Source: Clostridia bacterium (GTDB lineage Bacteria > Bacillota > Clostridia > Oscillospirales > Ruminococcaceae). Taken from it: a stretch of 64,000 nucleotides of DNA. Every line of letters starts with the position of its first letter. Position 1 is the stretch's first letter. Where the stretch lies: assembly GCA_009929695.1 (NCBI GenBank), contig RZZW01000005.1:31805-95804 (forward strand). The letters run 5' to 3'. Shown piece after piece: positions 8,125 to 17,112 of this stretch. The translations under genes were made by a program, and so were the position numbers. The notes beneath the pieces are model-generated. The model made no database searches. It was not told the origin of the DNA and saw only the letters and a list, made by a program, of their open reading frames with translations.

Positions 8125-9405
8125 ATGGGCTTTACAATTGAATCGGGCATACCTATGCTCACGGTGTTTTTGCAGGGGCTTTTAAGCTTTTTTTCACCGT
8201 GCGTGCTGCCGCTTATCCCTGTTTACATCAGCTATTTTGCAGGCGGGGCAAAAACTACCGCACCCGACGGTACAATAATTTATCCGCGCGGTAAAACGCT
8301 TTTGCACACGCTGTTTTTTGTTCTCGGCGTAAGCGTCACATTTTTCATTCTCGGCTTTGGCTTTACCGCGCTAGGGCAGTTCTTTTCCGATGGCCGCACG
8401 TGGTTTGCACGCATCGGCGGCATAATAATGATTTTATTCGGCATGTATCAGCTCGGCCTTTTCGGCAAATCGAAGATGATTGAGAGCGAGCACCGCCTTC
8501 CGCTCAACCTCAATAAGCTCGCCACAAGCCCGATATCGGCATTTTTGATGGGCTTCACGTTCAGCTTTTCGTGGACGCCGTGCATAGGCCCAACGCTCGG
8601 CAGCGTGCTGCTTATGGCGAGCTCGTCCGCAAGCGCGGGCAGGGCGTTCATGCTCATCGGCGTGTACACGCTCGGCTTCATAGTGCCGTTTATAGCGGTT
8701 GGCCTGTTCACAGGCACGCTGCTCAACCTGTTTAAAAAGCACAGCGGCATCGTGCGCTACACCGTCAAAATCGGCGCGGCGCTGCTCATAATAATGGGTA
8801 TCATGACGCTCACAGGCTTCATGAACGGCATCACCAGCTACCTCTCAAGCGCAGGCACAAGCACGGCGAGTTCGTCGTCGCAAAGCCAAAGCATAGCGCA
8901 AAGCGAAAGCGCCTCGCAGCCTGAGGCAGCGTCATCCTCTACGCCTGAAAAAAAGAAAACCGACACCGTTGCGTCAGTAGATTTCACTCTGAAGGATCAA
9001 AACGGCGTTGAGCACAAGCTGTCCGATTACAAGGGCAAGACGGTATTTTTAAACTTTTGGGCGACATGGTGTCCGCCGTGCCGCCGCGAAATGCCCGACA
9101 TACAAAAGCTGTATGAGGAAAACGGAGAAAACGCAAATGACGTAATAATCCTCGGCGTCGCCGCGCCAAACCTCGGCAATGAGGGCAGCGAGGAGGATAT
9201 CAAAGCCTTCCTCGACGACAACGGCTACACCTATCCGGTGCTAATGGACGTAGATCACAGCACCTTTTCCGCCTACGGAGTAAACTCCTACCCCACCACC
9301 TTCCTAGTCAACGCCGACGGCAACATCCCCGGCTACGTGCCCGGCGCAGTGAGCTACGACATCATGGAAAGCGTAGTAAAACAAGCGCAGGACAGCGTGG
9401 AATAA
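8125..9405 (+). CDS. CcdA-type thiol transporter fused to a TlpA/ResA-like thioredoxin domain
   Basis: The 426-residue fusion has a CcdA/DsbD-type membrane part (about 1-240, six segments, with the redox cysteines C26 in SPCVLPL and C153 in TPCIGP), a Ser/Gln-rich linker (about 241-280), and a thioredoxin-like domain with WCPPC at 315-319. The known family moves reducing power across the membrane to an extracytoplasmic thioredoxin partner; here donor and acceptor are joined in one chain. The linker suggests the thioredoxin domain lies outside the cell. It has its own promoter and a strong terminator at 9414-9447. Confidence 0.92.
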   Translation: MGFTIESGIPMLTVFLQGLLSFFSPCVLPLIPVYISYFAGGAKTTAPDGTIIYPRGKTLLHTLFFVLGVSVTFFILGFGFTALGQFFSDGRTWFARIGGIIMILFGMYQLGLFGKSKMIESEHRLPLNLNKLATSPISAFLMGFTFSFSWTPCIGPTLGSVLLMASSSASAGRAFMLIGVYTLGFIVPFIAVGLFTGTLLNLFKKHSGIVRYTVKIGAALLIIMGIMTLTGFMNGITSYLSSAGTSTASSSSQSQSIAQSESASQPEAASSSTPEKKKTDTVASVDFTLKDQNGVEHKLSDYKGKTVFLNFWATWCPPCRREMPDIQKLYEENGENANDVIILGVAAPNLGNEGSEEDIKAFLDDNGYTYPVLMDVDHSTFSAYGVNSYPTTFLVNADGNIPGYVPGAVSYDIMESVVKQAQDSVE

Positions 9406-9413
9406 TTTCAAAA

Positions 9414-9447
9414 AGCACCCTTAAATTTTAAGGGTGCTTATTTTTTT
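9414..9447 (+). terminator. Intrinsic terminator after the CcdA-thioredoxin gene
   Basis: AGCACCCTTAAA and TTTAAGGGTGCT form a hairpin at 9414-9438, followed by a T-rich tract to 9447. Confidence 0.9.
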
Positions 9448-9448
9448 A

Positions 9449-9520
9449 TTGACAATTTGCTTTTCATTTGTTATTATTTGTCTAAGATATTTTATCTAAA
9501 ATATTTTAAATAAAATATCT
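9449..9520 (+). promoter_or_regulatory. Fatty-acid operon promoter and candidate operator
   Basis: TTGACA (9449-9454) and TATTAT (9472-9477) are 17 bases apart. Downstream lies an inverted repeat, AGATATTTTAT (9485-9495) and ATAAAATATCT (9510-9520), perfect over 11 bases, whose loop holds a second palindrome TAAAATATTTTA (9497-9508). It covers the start of the transcript and is a plausible repressor site. The MarR-family gene at the end of the operon is the obvious candidate regulator, by inference only. Confidence 0.7.
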
Positions 9521-9549
9521 TTAATAAATTATAGAAATGAGATGCAATT

Positions 9550-9783
9550 ATGTATTTTGAAGAAGTTAAAAAGGTTATCGTTGCCACTTTGAGATGTGAC
9601 GAGGCGGAGGTTACTGAAAAGACTATGCTTGTGGAGGACTTGGGCGCGGACTCGCTTGACGCCGTTGAGCTTAATATGGCGCTCGAGGACGCGTTCGGAG
9701 TTCAGCTTCCCGAGGGAACTATGGCGGAGCTTAAGACGGTGGGGGATATCGCCGCACGCATTGAAAAGATTAAAGCTGCGTAA
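9550..9783 (+). CDS. acpP: Acyl carrier protein
   Basis: The 77-residue acidic protein has the phosphopantetheine site DSLDAVEL, with the modified Ser in LGADSLD. It carries growing acyl chains on the prosthetic arm between the fatty-acid enzymes encoded downstream. It is the first gene of the fatty-acid operon, 15 bases ahead of accB. Length and helical layout match family norms. Confidence 0.97.
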   Translation: MYFEEVKKVIVATLRCDEAEVTEKTMLVEDLGADSLDAVELNMALEDAFGVQLPEGTMAELKTVGDIAARIEKIKAA

Positions 9784-9798
9784 TAAAAAGGAGTCGCA

Positions 9799-10197
9799 AT
9801 GAACAAGCAGGAATTATTTGCGCTGATTCAAGAGTTTTTAAAGTCGGGCCTTACGGCGCTTGAAATTGACGGCGAGCGGGTGCGCATGGAAAAAACAGCG
9901 CAAACAGCAGCGCCGCTTTCAAAAACAGTATGCGAAGAAGCAGCGGTGCAGCCGTCGGGCGGCATTGAGGTTAAATCTCCGCTTGTCGGCGTTTTTTACG
10001 CGTCGCAAGCGCCTGACGCGCCGCCGCTTGTAAACGTGGGCGACAGCGTGAAAAAGGGTCAGCCGCTTTGCGTTTTAGAGGCTATGAAAATGATGAACGA
10101 GCTGCCGAGCCCCGCGGACGGCGTTATTACAAAAATTTTGGCGCGTGACGGCGACGCTGTTTCGTTTGACCAAGCCCTGTTTGAGGTAACGCCATGA
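9799..10197 (+). CDS. accB: Acetyl-CoA carboxylase biotin carboxyl carrier protein
   Basis: The 132-residue protein has the biotinylation motif EAMKMMNEL, with the modified Lys at residue 97, in a C-terminal biotinyl domain (about 57-132). A short N-terminal region and an Ala/Thr-rich linker precede it, as in other BCCPs. It carries CO2 from AccC to AccAD for malonyl-CoA synthesis. Its stop overlaps the accC start (ATGA). A GGAG ribosome site lies upstream. Confidence 0.96.
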   Translation: MNKQELFALIQEFLKSGLTALEIDGERVRMEKTAQTAAPLSKTVCEEAAVQPSGGIEVKSPLVGVFYASQAPDAPPLVNVGDSVKKGQPLCVLEAMKMMNELPSPADGVITKILARDGDAVSFDQALFEVTP

Positions 10198-11573
10198 TAA
10201 GCCGCGTGCTTGTGGCAAACCGCGGCGAAATCGCGATACGCATTCTGCGCGCCTGCCGCGAGCTTGGCATCGAGCCTGTCGCCGTGTATTCAACAGCTGA
10301 CGAACACGCGCTTCACCGCGAGCTCGCCTCAGCGTCCGTCTGCATCGGCTCGCCCCGCGCCGCCGACAGCTATCTCAACATGAACAACATAATCTCGGCG
10401 GCGCTTGCAACACACTGCGACGCAGTGCACCCCGGCTTTGGCTTTTTGTCCGAAAACAGCGATTTTGCGCGCCGCTGCGCCGAATACGGCCTTAAATTTA
10501 TAGGCCCGTCCCCCGATGTCATCGACAGCATGGGCAACAAATCCTACGCGCGCAGCCTTATGCAGAAAATGGGCGTGCCTGTCGTGCCGGGGTCTGAAGG
10601 AAGCGTCGAAAACGCAGAGCAGGCGCTGGAAATTGCCGAAAAAATAGGCTATCCGGTGCTTGTGAAAGCGTCGGCGGGCGGCGGCGGACGCGGAATGCGC
10701 AAGGCGTTTTGTGAAGATGAGCTTATCGACTCATTTAACACCGCGTGTGCCGAGGCCGAGGCGTGCTTTGGTGACGGCGAAATGTATATCGAAAAGCTGA
10801 TAGTGAACCCACGCCACATCGAGGTGCAAATTTTAGCCGACAAAAACGGCAACACGGTTCACCTCGGCGAGCGAGACTGCTCAATGCAGCGCCGCAACCA
10901 AAAGCTTCTTGAAGAAGCGCCCGCCGCGGGGCTTTCGGACGCTTTGCGCGGCACCATTTGCAGCGCCGCCGTTCGCGCGGCAAAGGCTGCGGGCTACGAG
11001 AGCGCCGGCACAATTGAATTTGTGCTCGACGACAAAAACAATTACTATTTCATCGAAATGAACACGCGTATACAGGTCGAGCACCCTGTCACCGAAATGC
11101 TCACGGGCGTTGACATCGTGCACGAGCAGCTTCGCATAGCGTCGGGGTTGCCGCTTTCATTTGAGCAAAAGGACGTGCATTTTAACGGCCACGTGCTCGA
11201 GTGCCGCATAAACGCCGAAAACCCCGAAAACGCGTTTGCGCCCTGCCCCGGCAAGGTCAGCTTTCTGCATTTCCCCGCAGGGCCGGGCGTGAGGGTGGAC
11301 TCCGCACTTTACAACGGCTGCGAAATAAGTCCGTTTTATGACTCTATGGTCGCGAAGGTTATCGTGCACAGCGACACGCGGCTCAACACCGTCCGCCGTA
11401 TGCGCCGCGCGCTTGAAGAAATGGTTGTCGAGGGCGTGACAACAACGCTGCCGTTACAGCATTTGCTTTTGTTTCAGCCCGATTTTTTGCGCGGAGATTA
11501 CAACACCGGCTTTATCGACGCGCATATCGACAGCATTTTGTCAGCCCAAAAAGCTGCAAGAGGTGACTCATGA
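10194..11573 (+). CDS. accC: Acetyl-CoA carboxylase biotin carboxylase subunit
   Basis: The 459-residue enzyme has the biotin-carboxylase N-domain (RVLVANRGEIAIRI), an ATP-grasp domain with the glycine-rich loop KASAGGGGRGMRKA, and the C-terminal biotin-carboxylase domain. EMNTRIQVEHPVTEM carries the conserved metal- and bicarbonate-site residues. It uses ATP and bicarbonate to carboxylate biotin on AccB. It overlaps accB at its start and accD at its end by 4 bases each, a sign of tight coupling. Confidence 0.97.
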   Translation: MISRVLVANRGEIAIRILRACRELGIEPVAVYSTADEHALHRELASASVCIGSPRAADSYLNMNNIISAALATHCDAVHPGFGFLSENSDFARRCAEYGLKFIGPSPDVIDSMGNKSYARSLMQKMGVPVVPGSEGSVENAEQALEIAEKIGYPVLVKASAGGGGRGMRKAFCEDELIDSFNTACAEAEACFGDGEMYIEKLIVNPRHIEVQILADKNGNTVHLGERDCSMQRRNQKLLEEAPAAGLSDALRGTICSAAVRAAKAAGYESAGTIEFVLDDKNNYYFIEMNTRIQVEHPVTEMLTGVDIVHEQLRIASGLPLSFEQKDVHFNGHVLECRINAENPENAFAPCPGKVSFLHFPAGPGVRVDSALYNGCEISPFYDSMVAKVIVHSDTRLNTVRRMRRALEEMVVEGVTTTLPLQHLLLFQPDFLRGDYNTGFIDAHIDSILSAQKAARGDS

Positions 11574-12433
11574 ACCCATTTGCACAAAAAAAGATATTTT
11601 TAGAGGCTTTGCAAGCGCTCCGTTTGAAAAAAAAGCCAAAGGAAACCGCGACGAAAACAGACGCTTCGGTATGCCCAAGCTGCAAGGAGAGCTTTTCAAA
11701 AAATGCGCTTGAAAAAAGCCTTTTTGTCTGCCCCGATTGCGGGCATCATTTTTCAATATCGGCTCAAACAAGGCTCGATATGCTGCTTGACGCAAAGAGC
11801 GTGCGCTTTTTAAACAGACGCTTGCAGGGCGGCAACCCGCTAAATTTTCCGTCATATGAGGCAAAATTGGCCGCTCTCAGAAGTGAGACAGGGATTTATG
11901 AGGCGGTTGTGACGGCTGTCGGCAAAATCGGCGGCGTAAAGGTTGTCGTCTGCGTGCTCGACAGCCGCTTTTTGATGGGCAGCATGGGCACGGCTGTGGG
12001 CGAAAAAATCACCCGCGCCGTCGAATACGCCACACACGCGCGTCTGCCGATCATCATTTTTTCGGCGTCGGGCGGCGCACGTATGCAGGAGGGCATTTTG
12101 TCGCTTTTTCAAATGGCAAAAACAGCCGCCGCGCTTGAGCGCCACGCCGACGCGGGGCTTTTGTACATATCGTTTTTAACACACCCCACAACAGGCGGCG
12201 TGACGGCAAGCTTTGCGAGCCTCGGCGATGTAATATTAGCCGAGCCGCGCGCATTAATAGGCTTTGCAGGTCCGCGCGTCATCGAGCAGACAATCCGTCA
12301 AACACTGCCCGACGGCTTTCAGCGCTCGGAATATCTGCTTGAACACGGCTTTGTTGACGCGATAATCCCGCGCGGCGAAATGCGCGAAGCGATAAGCCGC
12401 CTGCTCGCGCTTCATGGAAGGACAACCGCATGA
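11570..12433 (+). CDS. accD: Acetyl-CoA carboxylase carboxyltransferase beta subunit
   Basis: The 287-residue protein has the AccD zinc ribbon with Cys at 35, 38, 54 and 57, then a crotonase-like carboxyltransferase domain with SASGGARMQEG. With AccA it transfers the carboxyl group from biotin to acetyl-CoA. It overlaps both neighbours by 4 bases. Length fits the family. Confidence 0.96.
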   Translation: MNPFAQKKIFLEALQALRLKKKPKETATKTDASVCPSCKESFSKNALEKSLFVCPDCGHHFSISAQTRLDMLLDAKSVRFLNRRLQGGNPLNFPSYEAKLAALRSETGIYEAVVTAVGKIGGVKVVVCVLDSRFLMGSMGTAVGEKITRAVEYATHARLPIIIFSASGGARMQEGILSLFQMAKTAAALERHADAGLLYISFLTHPTTGGVTASFASLGDVILAEPRALIGFAGPRVIEQTIRQTLPDGFQRSEYLLEHGFVDAIIPRGEMREAISRLLALHGRTTA

Positions 12434-13248
12434 CAACACCAAAACCCCGCACCGCGGCAGACCGCGTAGCCCTTGCGCGAAACCCGCTTCGCCCCTCCGT
12501 TACAGATTATATAGACCATCTTTTTACAGGCTTTTTTGAGCTTTGCGGTGACCGCCGTCAAGCGGAGGACGCCAGCATTCTCGGTGGGCTTGCCTTTTAT
12601 AAAGGTACTCCGGTGACTGTTATAGGCCACCGCAAGGGCAAAACGCTTGAAGAAAACCTGCGCATGAATTTTGGCATGTCAAGCCCCGAGGGGTACCGCA
12701 AGGCACAGCGCCTTATGCGTCAGGCGGAGAAATTCAAGCGCCCGATAATCACCTTTATCGACACCCCCGGCGCATACCCGGGCATTGAGGCCGAGGCGCG
12801 CGGGCAGGGCGAGGCTATTGCGAGCTGTCTTGCATTAATGAGCCGCTTGACAGTGCCTACTATCGCTGTCGTGACAGGCGAGGGCGGCAGCGGCGGCGCG
12901 CTTGCGCTCGGCGTTGCAGACCGCATTTTCATGTTAGAAAACGCCGTGTTTTCCGTGCTTTCACCCGAGGGCTTCGCCACAATTTTGTGGAAGGACGCGT
13001 CCCGCTCACAGGAGGCCGCCGAAATTATGAGGCTGACGGCGCAAGACCTTTTGACGCTCGGCGTTATAGACGGCATAATCCACGAGCCGCCAAACGGCGC
13101 GCATGAAGAACCCGCGTCTGTATATCTGGCGCTAGACGCTGTGCTGACGCGCGAGCTTTCGGTACTGTGCGCCCAAAGCGGCGACGCACTACGCAAAAGC
13201 CGCTACAAAAAGCTGCGAGCCATCGGCAACAGAAAGGAAGCTTTATGA
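12430..13248 (+). CDS. accA: Acetyl-CoA carboxylase carboxyltransferase alpha subunit
   Basis: The 272-residue protein has the AccA carboxyltransferase core: FIDTPGAYPGIEAEARGQ and GEGGSGGALALGVAD. It is shorter than the roughly 320-residue proteobacterial form because the N-terminal helical extension is reduced, which is common in Clostridia. It pairs with AccD. Its TGA stop overlaps the ATG of fabH (ATGA at 13245-13248). Confidence 0.95.
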   Translation: MTTPKPRTAADRVALARNPLRPSVTDYIDHLFTGFFELCGDRRQAEDASILGGLAFYKGTPVTVIGHRKGKTLEENLRMNFGMSSPEGYRKAQRLMRQAEKFKRPIITFIDTPGAYPGIEAEARGQGEAIASCLALMSRLTVPTIAVVTGEGGSGGALALGVADRIFMLENAVFSVLSPEGFATILWKDASRSQEAAEIMRLTAQDLLTLGVIDGIIHEPPNGAHEEPASVYLALDAVLTRELSVLCAQSGDALRKSRYKKLRAIGNRKEAL

Positions 13249-14177
13249 CAGGACTGCAAATTTTAGGCCTCGGCCACGCGCTGCCAAAAAAAGCCGTGAC
13301 TAACGACGACCTCGCAAATCTTGTCGACACAAGCGACGAGTGGATAAAATCGCGCACAGGCATTCGCGAGCGCCGCTTTGCGTCAAAGGGCGAAACAACA
13401 ACCACTTTGGCAGTCGAAGCCGCAAAAAATGCCATGCGGAAAGCGGGCGTTTGCGCAAAGGACATATCCGTTTGCATAGCTGCAACCTTCACGCCCGACG
13501 TTCAAATGCCGTCTGTAGCGTGCAGCGTCGCGCAGCAGCTTTGCCTTGAAAATGTTAGCGTAGCGTTCGATTTAAACGCCGCCTGCACAGGCTTTGTGCA
13601 CGCAGTAGCAAGCGCCCACGCCATTTTATCGGCGCAGGGCGGCCGCTGTGCGCTGATTATAGGCAGCGAAACTATTTCACGCGTGCTCGATATGACAGAC
13701 CGCAGCACCTGTGTGCTTTTTGGCGACGGCGCGGGCGCGGCAGTTGTAGCCTTGTCAGACGCGCACCCTTACTGCTTTTGCGGCAGCGTCATGCCCGACA
13801 CACAGTCGCTTCATTGCCGCGAAAATAACCTTGGCATTGAGATGGACGGCGCAAACGTCTACCGCTTCGCAACGCTCACAGTGCCCGAAATATTAAGGCG
13901 GATTATGCAAAAAAGCGAAAAAAGCCTAGACGAAATCGACTATTTTGTCTGCCATCAGGCAAACTCACGCATCATAGAGCAAATCGCCCGCAGGCTCGGC
14001 GCACACAGCGAAAAATTTTACCTCAATTTACAGCGCTACGGCAACACCTCGGCGGCAAGCATTCCCATAGCGTTAAGCGAAATGTCTCACCACGGGCTGC
14101 TGCCGCAGGGCACGACGATAATCTGCGCGGGCTTTGGCGCGGGCTTAACCTGTGCGGGCGCTCTGCTAACATTTTAA
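13245..14177 (+). CDS. fabH: Beta-ketoacyl-ACP synthase III
   Basis: The 310-residue condensing enzyme begins each fatty acid by joining acetyl-CoA to malonyl-ACP. The catalytic triad is visible: C114 in NAACTGF, H237 in CHQAN and N267 in YGNTSA. The ATG at 13245 is chosen because it overlaps the accA stop and follows AGAAAGGAAG; the frame is open further upstream, inside accA, but that part is not conserved sequence. Confidence 0.96.
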   Translation: MTGLQILGLGHALPKKAVTNDDLANLVDTSDEWIKSRTGIRERRFASKGETTTTLAVEAAKNAMRKAGVCAKDISVCIAATFTPDVQMPSVACSVAQQLCLENVSVAFDLNAACTGFVHAVASAHAILSAQGGRCALIIGSETISRVLDMTDRSTCVLFGDGAGAAVVALSDAHPYCFCGSVMPDTQSLHCRENNLGIEMDGANVYRFATLTVPEILRRIMQKSEKSLDEIDYFVCHQANSRIIEQIARRLGAHSEKFYLNLQRYGNTSAASIPIALSEMSHHGLLPQGTTIICAGFGAGLTCAGALLTF

Positions 14178-14198
14178 AGCAGTTAAAAGGAGAAAATT

Positions 14199-15149
14199 AT
14201 GCGTATACAAACGCTTTTAGGAATTGAATTTCCTATTATACAAGGCGGCATGGCAAACGTCGCCACAGGCAGCTTTGCCGCCGCCGTTTCAAACGCTGGC
14301 GCGCTCGGGCTTATCGGAGCGGGCGGCATGACGGCGCAGATGCTCAAAAAAGAAATCGAAATCTGTAAATCGCTCACAAAAAAGCCATTTGGCGTAAATT
14401 TGATGCTCATGAACCAGCAGGTGGACGTAATGGCACAGCTTGTGGCAAATGAGCGCGTGCCCGTCGTCACAACAGGCGCGGGCAATCCGGCTTCATATAT
14501 TGAAATGTGGAAAAACGCGGGCATAAAAATTTTCCCTGTAGTTTCCGCTGTCGCGCTTGCAAAACGGCTTGAGGCGCAGGGCGTTGACGGCGTTATCGCA
14601 GAGGGCTGTGAGGCGGGCGGGCACATCGGAGAGGCGACGACAATGGCGCTCATTCCGCAGATTACGCGCGCGCTTAATATACCTGTCATCGCGGCGGGCG
14701 GCATTGCTGTGGGCGAGCAAATGCTTGCGGCTTTCGCGCTCGGCGCGTGCGGCGTGCAGGTCGGCACATGCCTTTTAGTGTCAAAGGAATGCCCCATTCA
14801 CGAAAATTACAAGGCGGCAGTTCTGCGCGCAAATGACCGCGACACCGTTGTCACAGGCCGCATTGCGGGCACGCCTGTGCGCATTTTGAAAAATAAAATG
14901 GCACGCGAATACGTGCGCCTTGAAAAATTAGGCACAGATAAAATGGAGCTTGAAAAATTTACACTCGGCTCGCTTCGCCGCGCTGTTTTGGACGGCGACA
15001 CAGAGACAGGCTCGCTTATGGCGGGGCAGTGCGCGGGGCTTTGCAACGAAATCCGCCCACTGCGCGAAATTTTTGAAGCCTTGATGCGCGGCTGTGAACA
15101 TACGCTTTCGCGGCTGAACGAGGCGACGGAGGGAAAATCATGCAGCTAG
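14199..15149 (+). CDS. fabK: Enoyl-ACP reductase II (FMN-dependent)
   Basis: The 316-residue protein is a TIM-barrel flavoenzyme of the FabK/nitronate monooxygenase family. Marks are PIIQGGMANVATG at the N-terminus, VVTTGAGNP near 90, and EGCEAGGHIGEA with H142. In this operon it most likely reduces trans-2-enoyl-ACP; no fabI or fabL gene is visible here. It follows an AAAAGGAGAAAA ribosome site and overlaps the second FabK-like gene by 10 bases. Confidence 0.92.
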   Translation: MRIQTLLGIEFPIIQGGMANVATGSFAAAVSNAGALGLIGAGGMTAQMLKKEIEICKSLTKKPFGVNLMLMNQQVDVMAQLVANERVPVVTTGAGNPASYIEMWKNAGIKIFPVVSAVALAKRLEAQGVDGVIAEGCEAGGHIGEATTMALIPQITRALNIPVIAAGGIAVGEQMLAAFALGACGVQVGTCLLVSKECPIHENYKAAVLRANDRDTVVTGRIAGTPVRILKNKMAREYVRLEKLGTDKMELEKFTLGSLRRAVLDGDTETGSLMAGQCAGLCNEIRPLREIFEALMRGCEHTLSRLNEATEGKSCS

Positions 15150-16186
15150 GCACAAGGCGGCTTGCTCTGCCGCTTATTCAGGGCGGCATGGGCGTTGGCA
15201 TTTCGCTCGGCAATCTCGCGGGCAGCGTCGCAAAAGAGGGCGGCATGGGCGTTATTTCAACGGCGAATATCGGCTTTCGCGAGGGTGATTTTTGGCAAAA
15301 CGCAAAGCAGGCAAACAGCCGCGCACTCGCTGCCGAAATTGCGAAAGCAAAGGCGATAGCACACGGCGCGGGGCTTGTCGCAATAAACGCAATGGTCGCC
15401 ACTGCCGATTATGCAAACGCTGTAAAAACGGCAGTCTCCGCGGGCGTTGACGCAATAATTTCGGGCGCGGGCTTGCCGATGGAGCTGCCGATGCTCGCAG
15501 ACGGTGCTGATGTGCTGCTTGCGCCTATTGTCTCAAGCGGACGCGCCGCGTCGGTCATTTGCCGAAGCTGGCAAATGCACTATCAGCGCCTGCCTAATTT
15601 TGTGGTGCTTGAAGGCTCGGAGGCGGGCGGACACCTCGGCTTTTCACGCAAGGAGCTTGACGACGGCAGCGCAAAACCGCTGTCTGTGCTTCTCGCTGAC
15701 GTTCTTAACGCCGTGGCGGCTTTTGGCAAAATACCTGTTTTTGTCGCGGGCGGCATTAGTGACGGTGCGCAAATCTGCCATTATATAAATGAAGGCGCGG
15801 CGGGCGCGCAAATCGCCACACGGTTTATAGCAACAGAGGAATGTGATGCAAGCGACGGTTATAAAGAGGTGTTTTTGCACGCCGAAAGCAGCGATATTTG
15901 CCTTGTAAACAGCCCCGTCGGTATGCCCGGCCGCGCGCTTTTTACGCCGCTTGTCAAAAAGCTTGCGCAGCGCGAAACCTTTCCGCCGACGCAGTGTGTA
16001 AACTGTCTTGTGCCGTGCAACCCCGCAAAAACACCGTATTGCATCACGCGCGCGCTTATTGAGGCGGCAAAGGGCAATTTTGAAGAGGGACTGTTTTTCT
16101 GCGGCGCACATGCGGGCGGCGCAAAAAAGCTTGTCACCGTAAAAACGCTTATTGACGAGCTTATGCAGCCGTGGAGGGAATTATGA
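15140..16186 (+). CDS. Second FabK/nitronate monooxygenase-like flavoprotein
   Basis: The 348-residue protein has the same TIM-barrel family marks as its neighbour (LIQGGMGVGIS, SEAGGHLGFS) but adds a C-terminal region with CVNCLVPCNPAKTPYC, four closely spaced cysteines absent from the first copy. It may be a second enoyl reductase, a nitronate-type oxidase or an enzyme with another acyl substrate. Its place inside the fatty-acid operon favours a lipid role. It overlaps fabK by 10 bases and fabD by 4. Confidence 0.85.
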   Translation: MQLGTRRLALPLIQGGMGVGISLGNLAGSVAKEGGMGVISTANIGFREGDFWQNAKQANSRALAAEIAKAKAIAHGAGLVAINAMVATADYANAVKTAVSAGVDAIISGAGLPMELPMLADGADVLLAPIVSSGRAASVICRSWQMHYQRLPNFVVLEGSEAGGHLGFSRKELDDGSAKPLSVLLADVLNAVAAFGKIPVFVAGGISDGAQICHYINEGAAGAQIATRFIATEECDASDGYKEVFLHAESSDICLVNSPVGMPGRALFTPLVKKLAQRETFPPTQCVNCLVPCNPAKTPYCITRALIEAAKGNFEEGLFFCGAHAGGAKKLVTVKTLIDELMQPWREL

Positions 16187-17112
16187 AGCTTGCTTTTTTA
16201 TACGCCGGTCAAGGCAGCCAAAAAGTTGGCATGGGGCGCGATTTTTATAATGAAGAGCCGATTTTCAGCGAAATATTTGATTTTTTACCGCCAAATCTGC
16301 GCGCGCTTTGCTTTGAGGGCAGCGCCGAGGAGCTTGGCGAGACGCAAAACACACAGCCCGCGCTTCTCGCGTTTGCGGCGGGCGTGACGGCGCTTTTAAA
16401 ACAAAACGGCATAACGCCCGATATCGCCGCAGGGCTTTCGCTCGGCGAATATTCGGCGCTCACAGCCGCGGGTGTGTGGGACGCCGAAACCGCAATTTCA
16501 CTTGTGCGCTTTCGCGGCGAGCAAATGGCGCTTGCAACAAAAGGCCGCGCGTGCAAAATGGCGGCTGCTATAGGTATGCCGCGCGACGCGTTAGCCGCCT
16601 GCTGCGCCGAAGCGTCCAAAAAAGGCGTTGCCGAAATCGCGAATTACAACTGCCCAAATCAGCTTGTCATTGGCGGCGACGCGGACGCTGTTGACGACGC
16701 TTGCGGCCTTGCGCTCGCCGCAGGCGCACGGCGTTGTCTGCCGTTAGCCGTCAGCGGCGCTTTCCACACCTCGTTAATGCGCCCCGCCGCAAATGCGCTA
16801 GAGCAAAAATTCAAAACGCTCACCTTTGGCAAAATGCGCTTTCCCGTCGTGTTCAACTGCACTGCAAACGAGCTTAAAGCGGGCGAAAACGTGCCCTCTT
16901 TGCTTGTGCGTCAGGTGCAGTCCGGCGTTTATTTTGAGGACACGCTTCGCTATATCGCGGCGCAAGGTGTTGATACAGTAATCGAAATCGGCGCGGGGCG
17001 CGTGCTTTCGGGCTTTGTGAAAAAGACTGTGCCCGAGCTTAAATGCTTTGCCATCGAGACGCACGACGATTTCAAAACCGTGCTCGCGGCGATTAAAAAG
17101 GAGAAAAAATGA
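16183..17112 (+). CDS. fabD: Malonyl-CoA:ACP transacylase
   Basis: The 309-residue enzyme loads malonate onto ACP. GLSLGEYSAL holds the nucleophile S86, and SGAFHTSLM the catalytic H195; the N-terminal AGQGSQ motif is intact. The ATG at 16183 is preferred to an in-frame GTG at 16171 because GGAGGGAA lies just ahead of it and the start overlaps the previous stop. Confidence 0.95.
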   Translation: MKLAFLYAGQGSQKVGMGRDFYNEEPIFSEIFDFLPPNLRALCFEGSAEELGETQNTQPALLAFAAGVTALLKQNGITPDIAAGLSLGEYSALTAAGVWDAETAISLVRFRGEQMALATKGRACKMAAAIGMPRDALAACCAEASKKGVAEIANYNCPNQLVIGGDADAVDDACGLALAAGARRCLPLAVSGAFHTSLMRPAANALEQKFKTLTFGKMRFPVVFNCTANELKAGENVPSLLVRQVQSGVYFEDTLRYIAAQGVDTVIEIGAGRVLSGFVKKTVPELKCFAIETHDDFKTVLAAIKKEKK

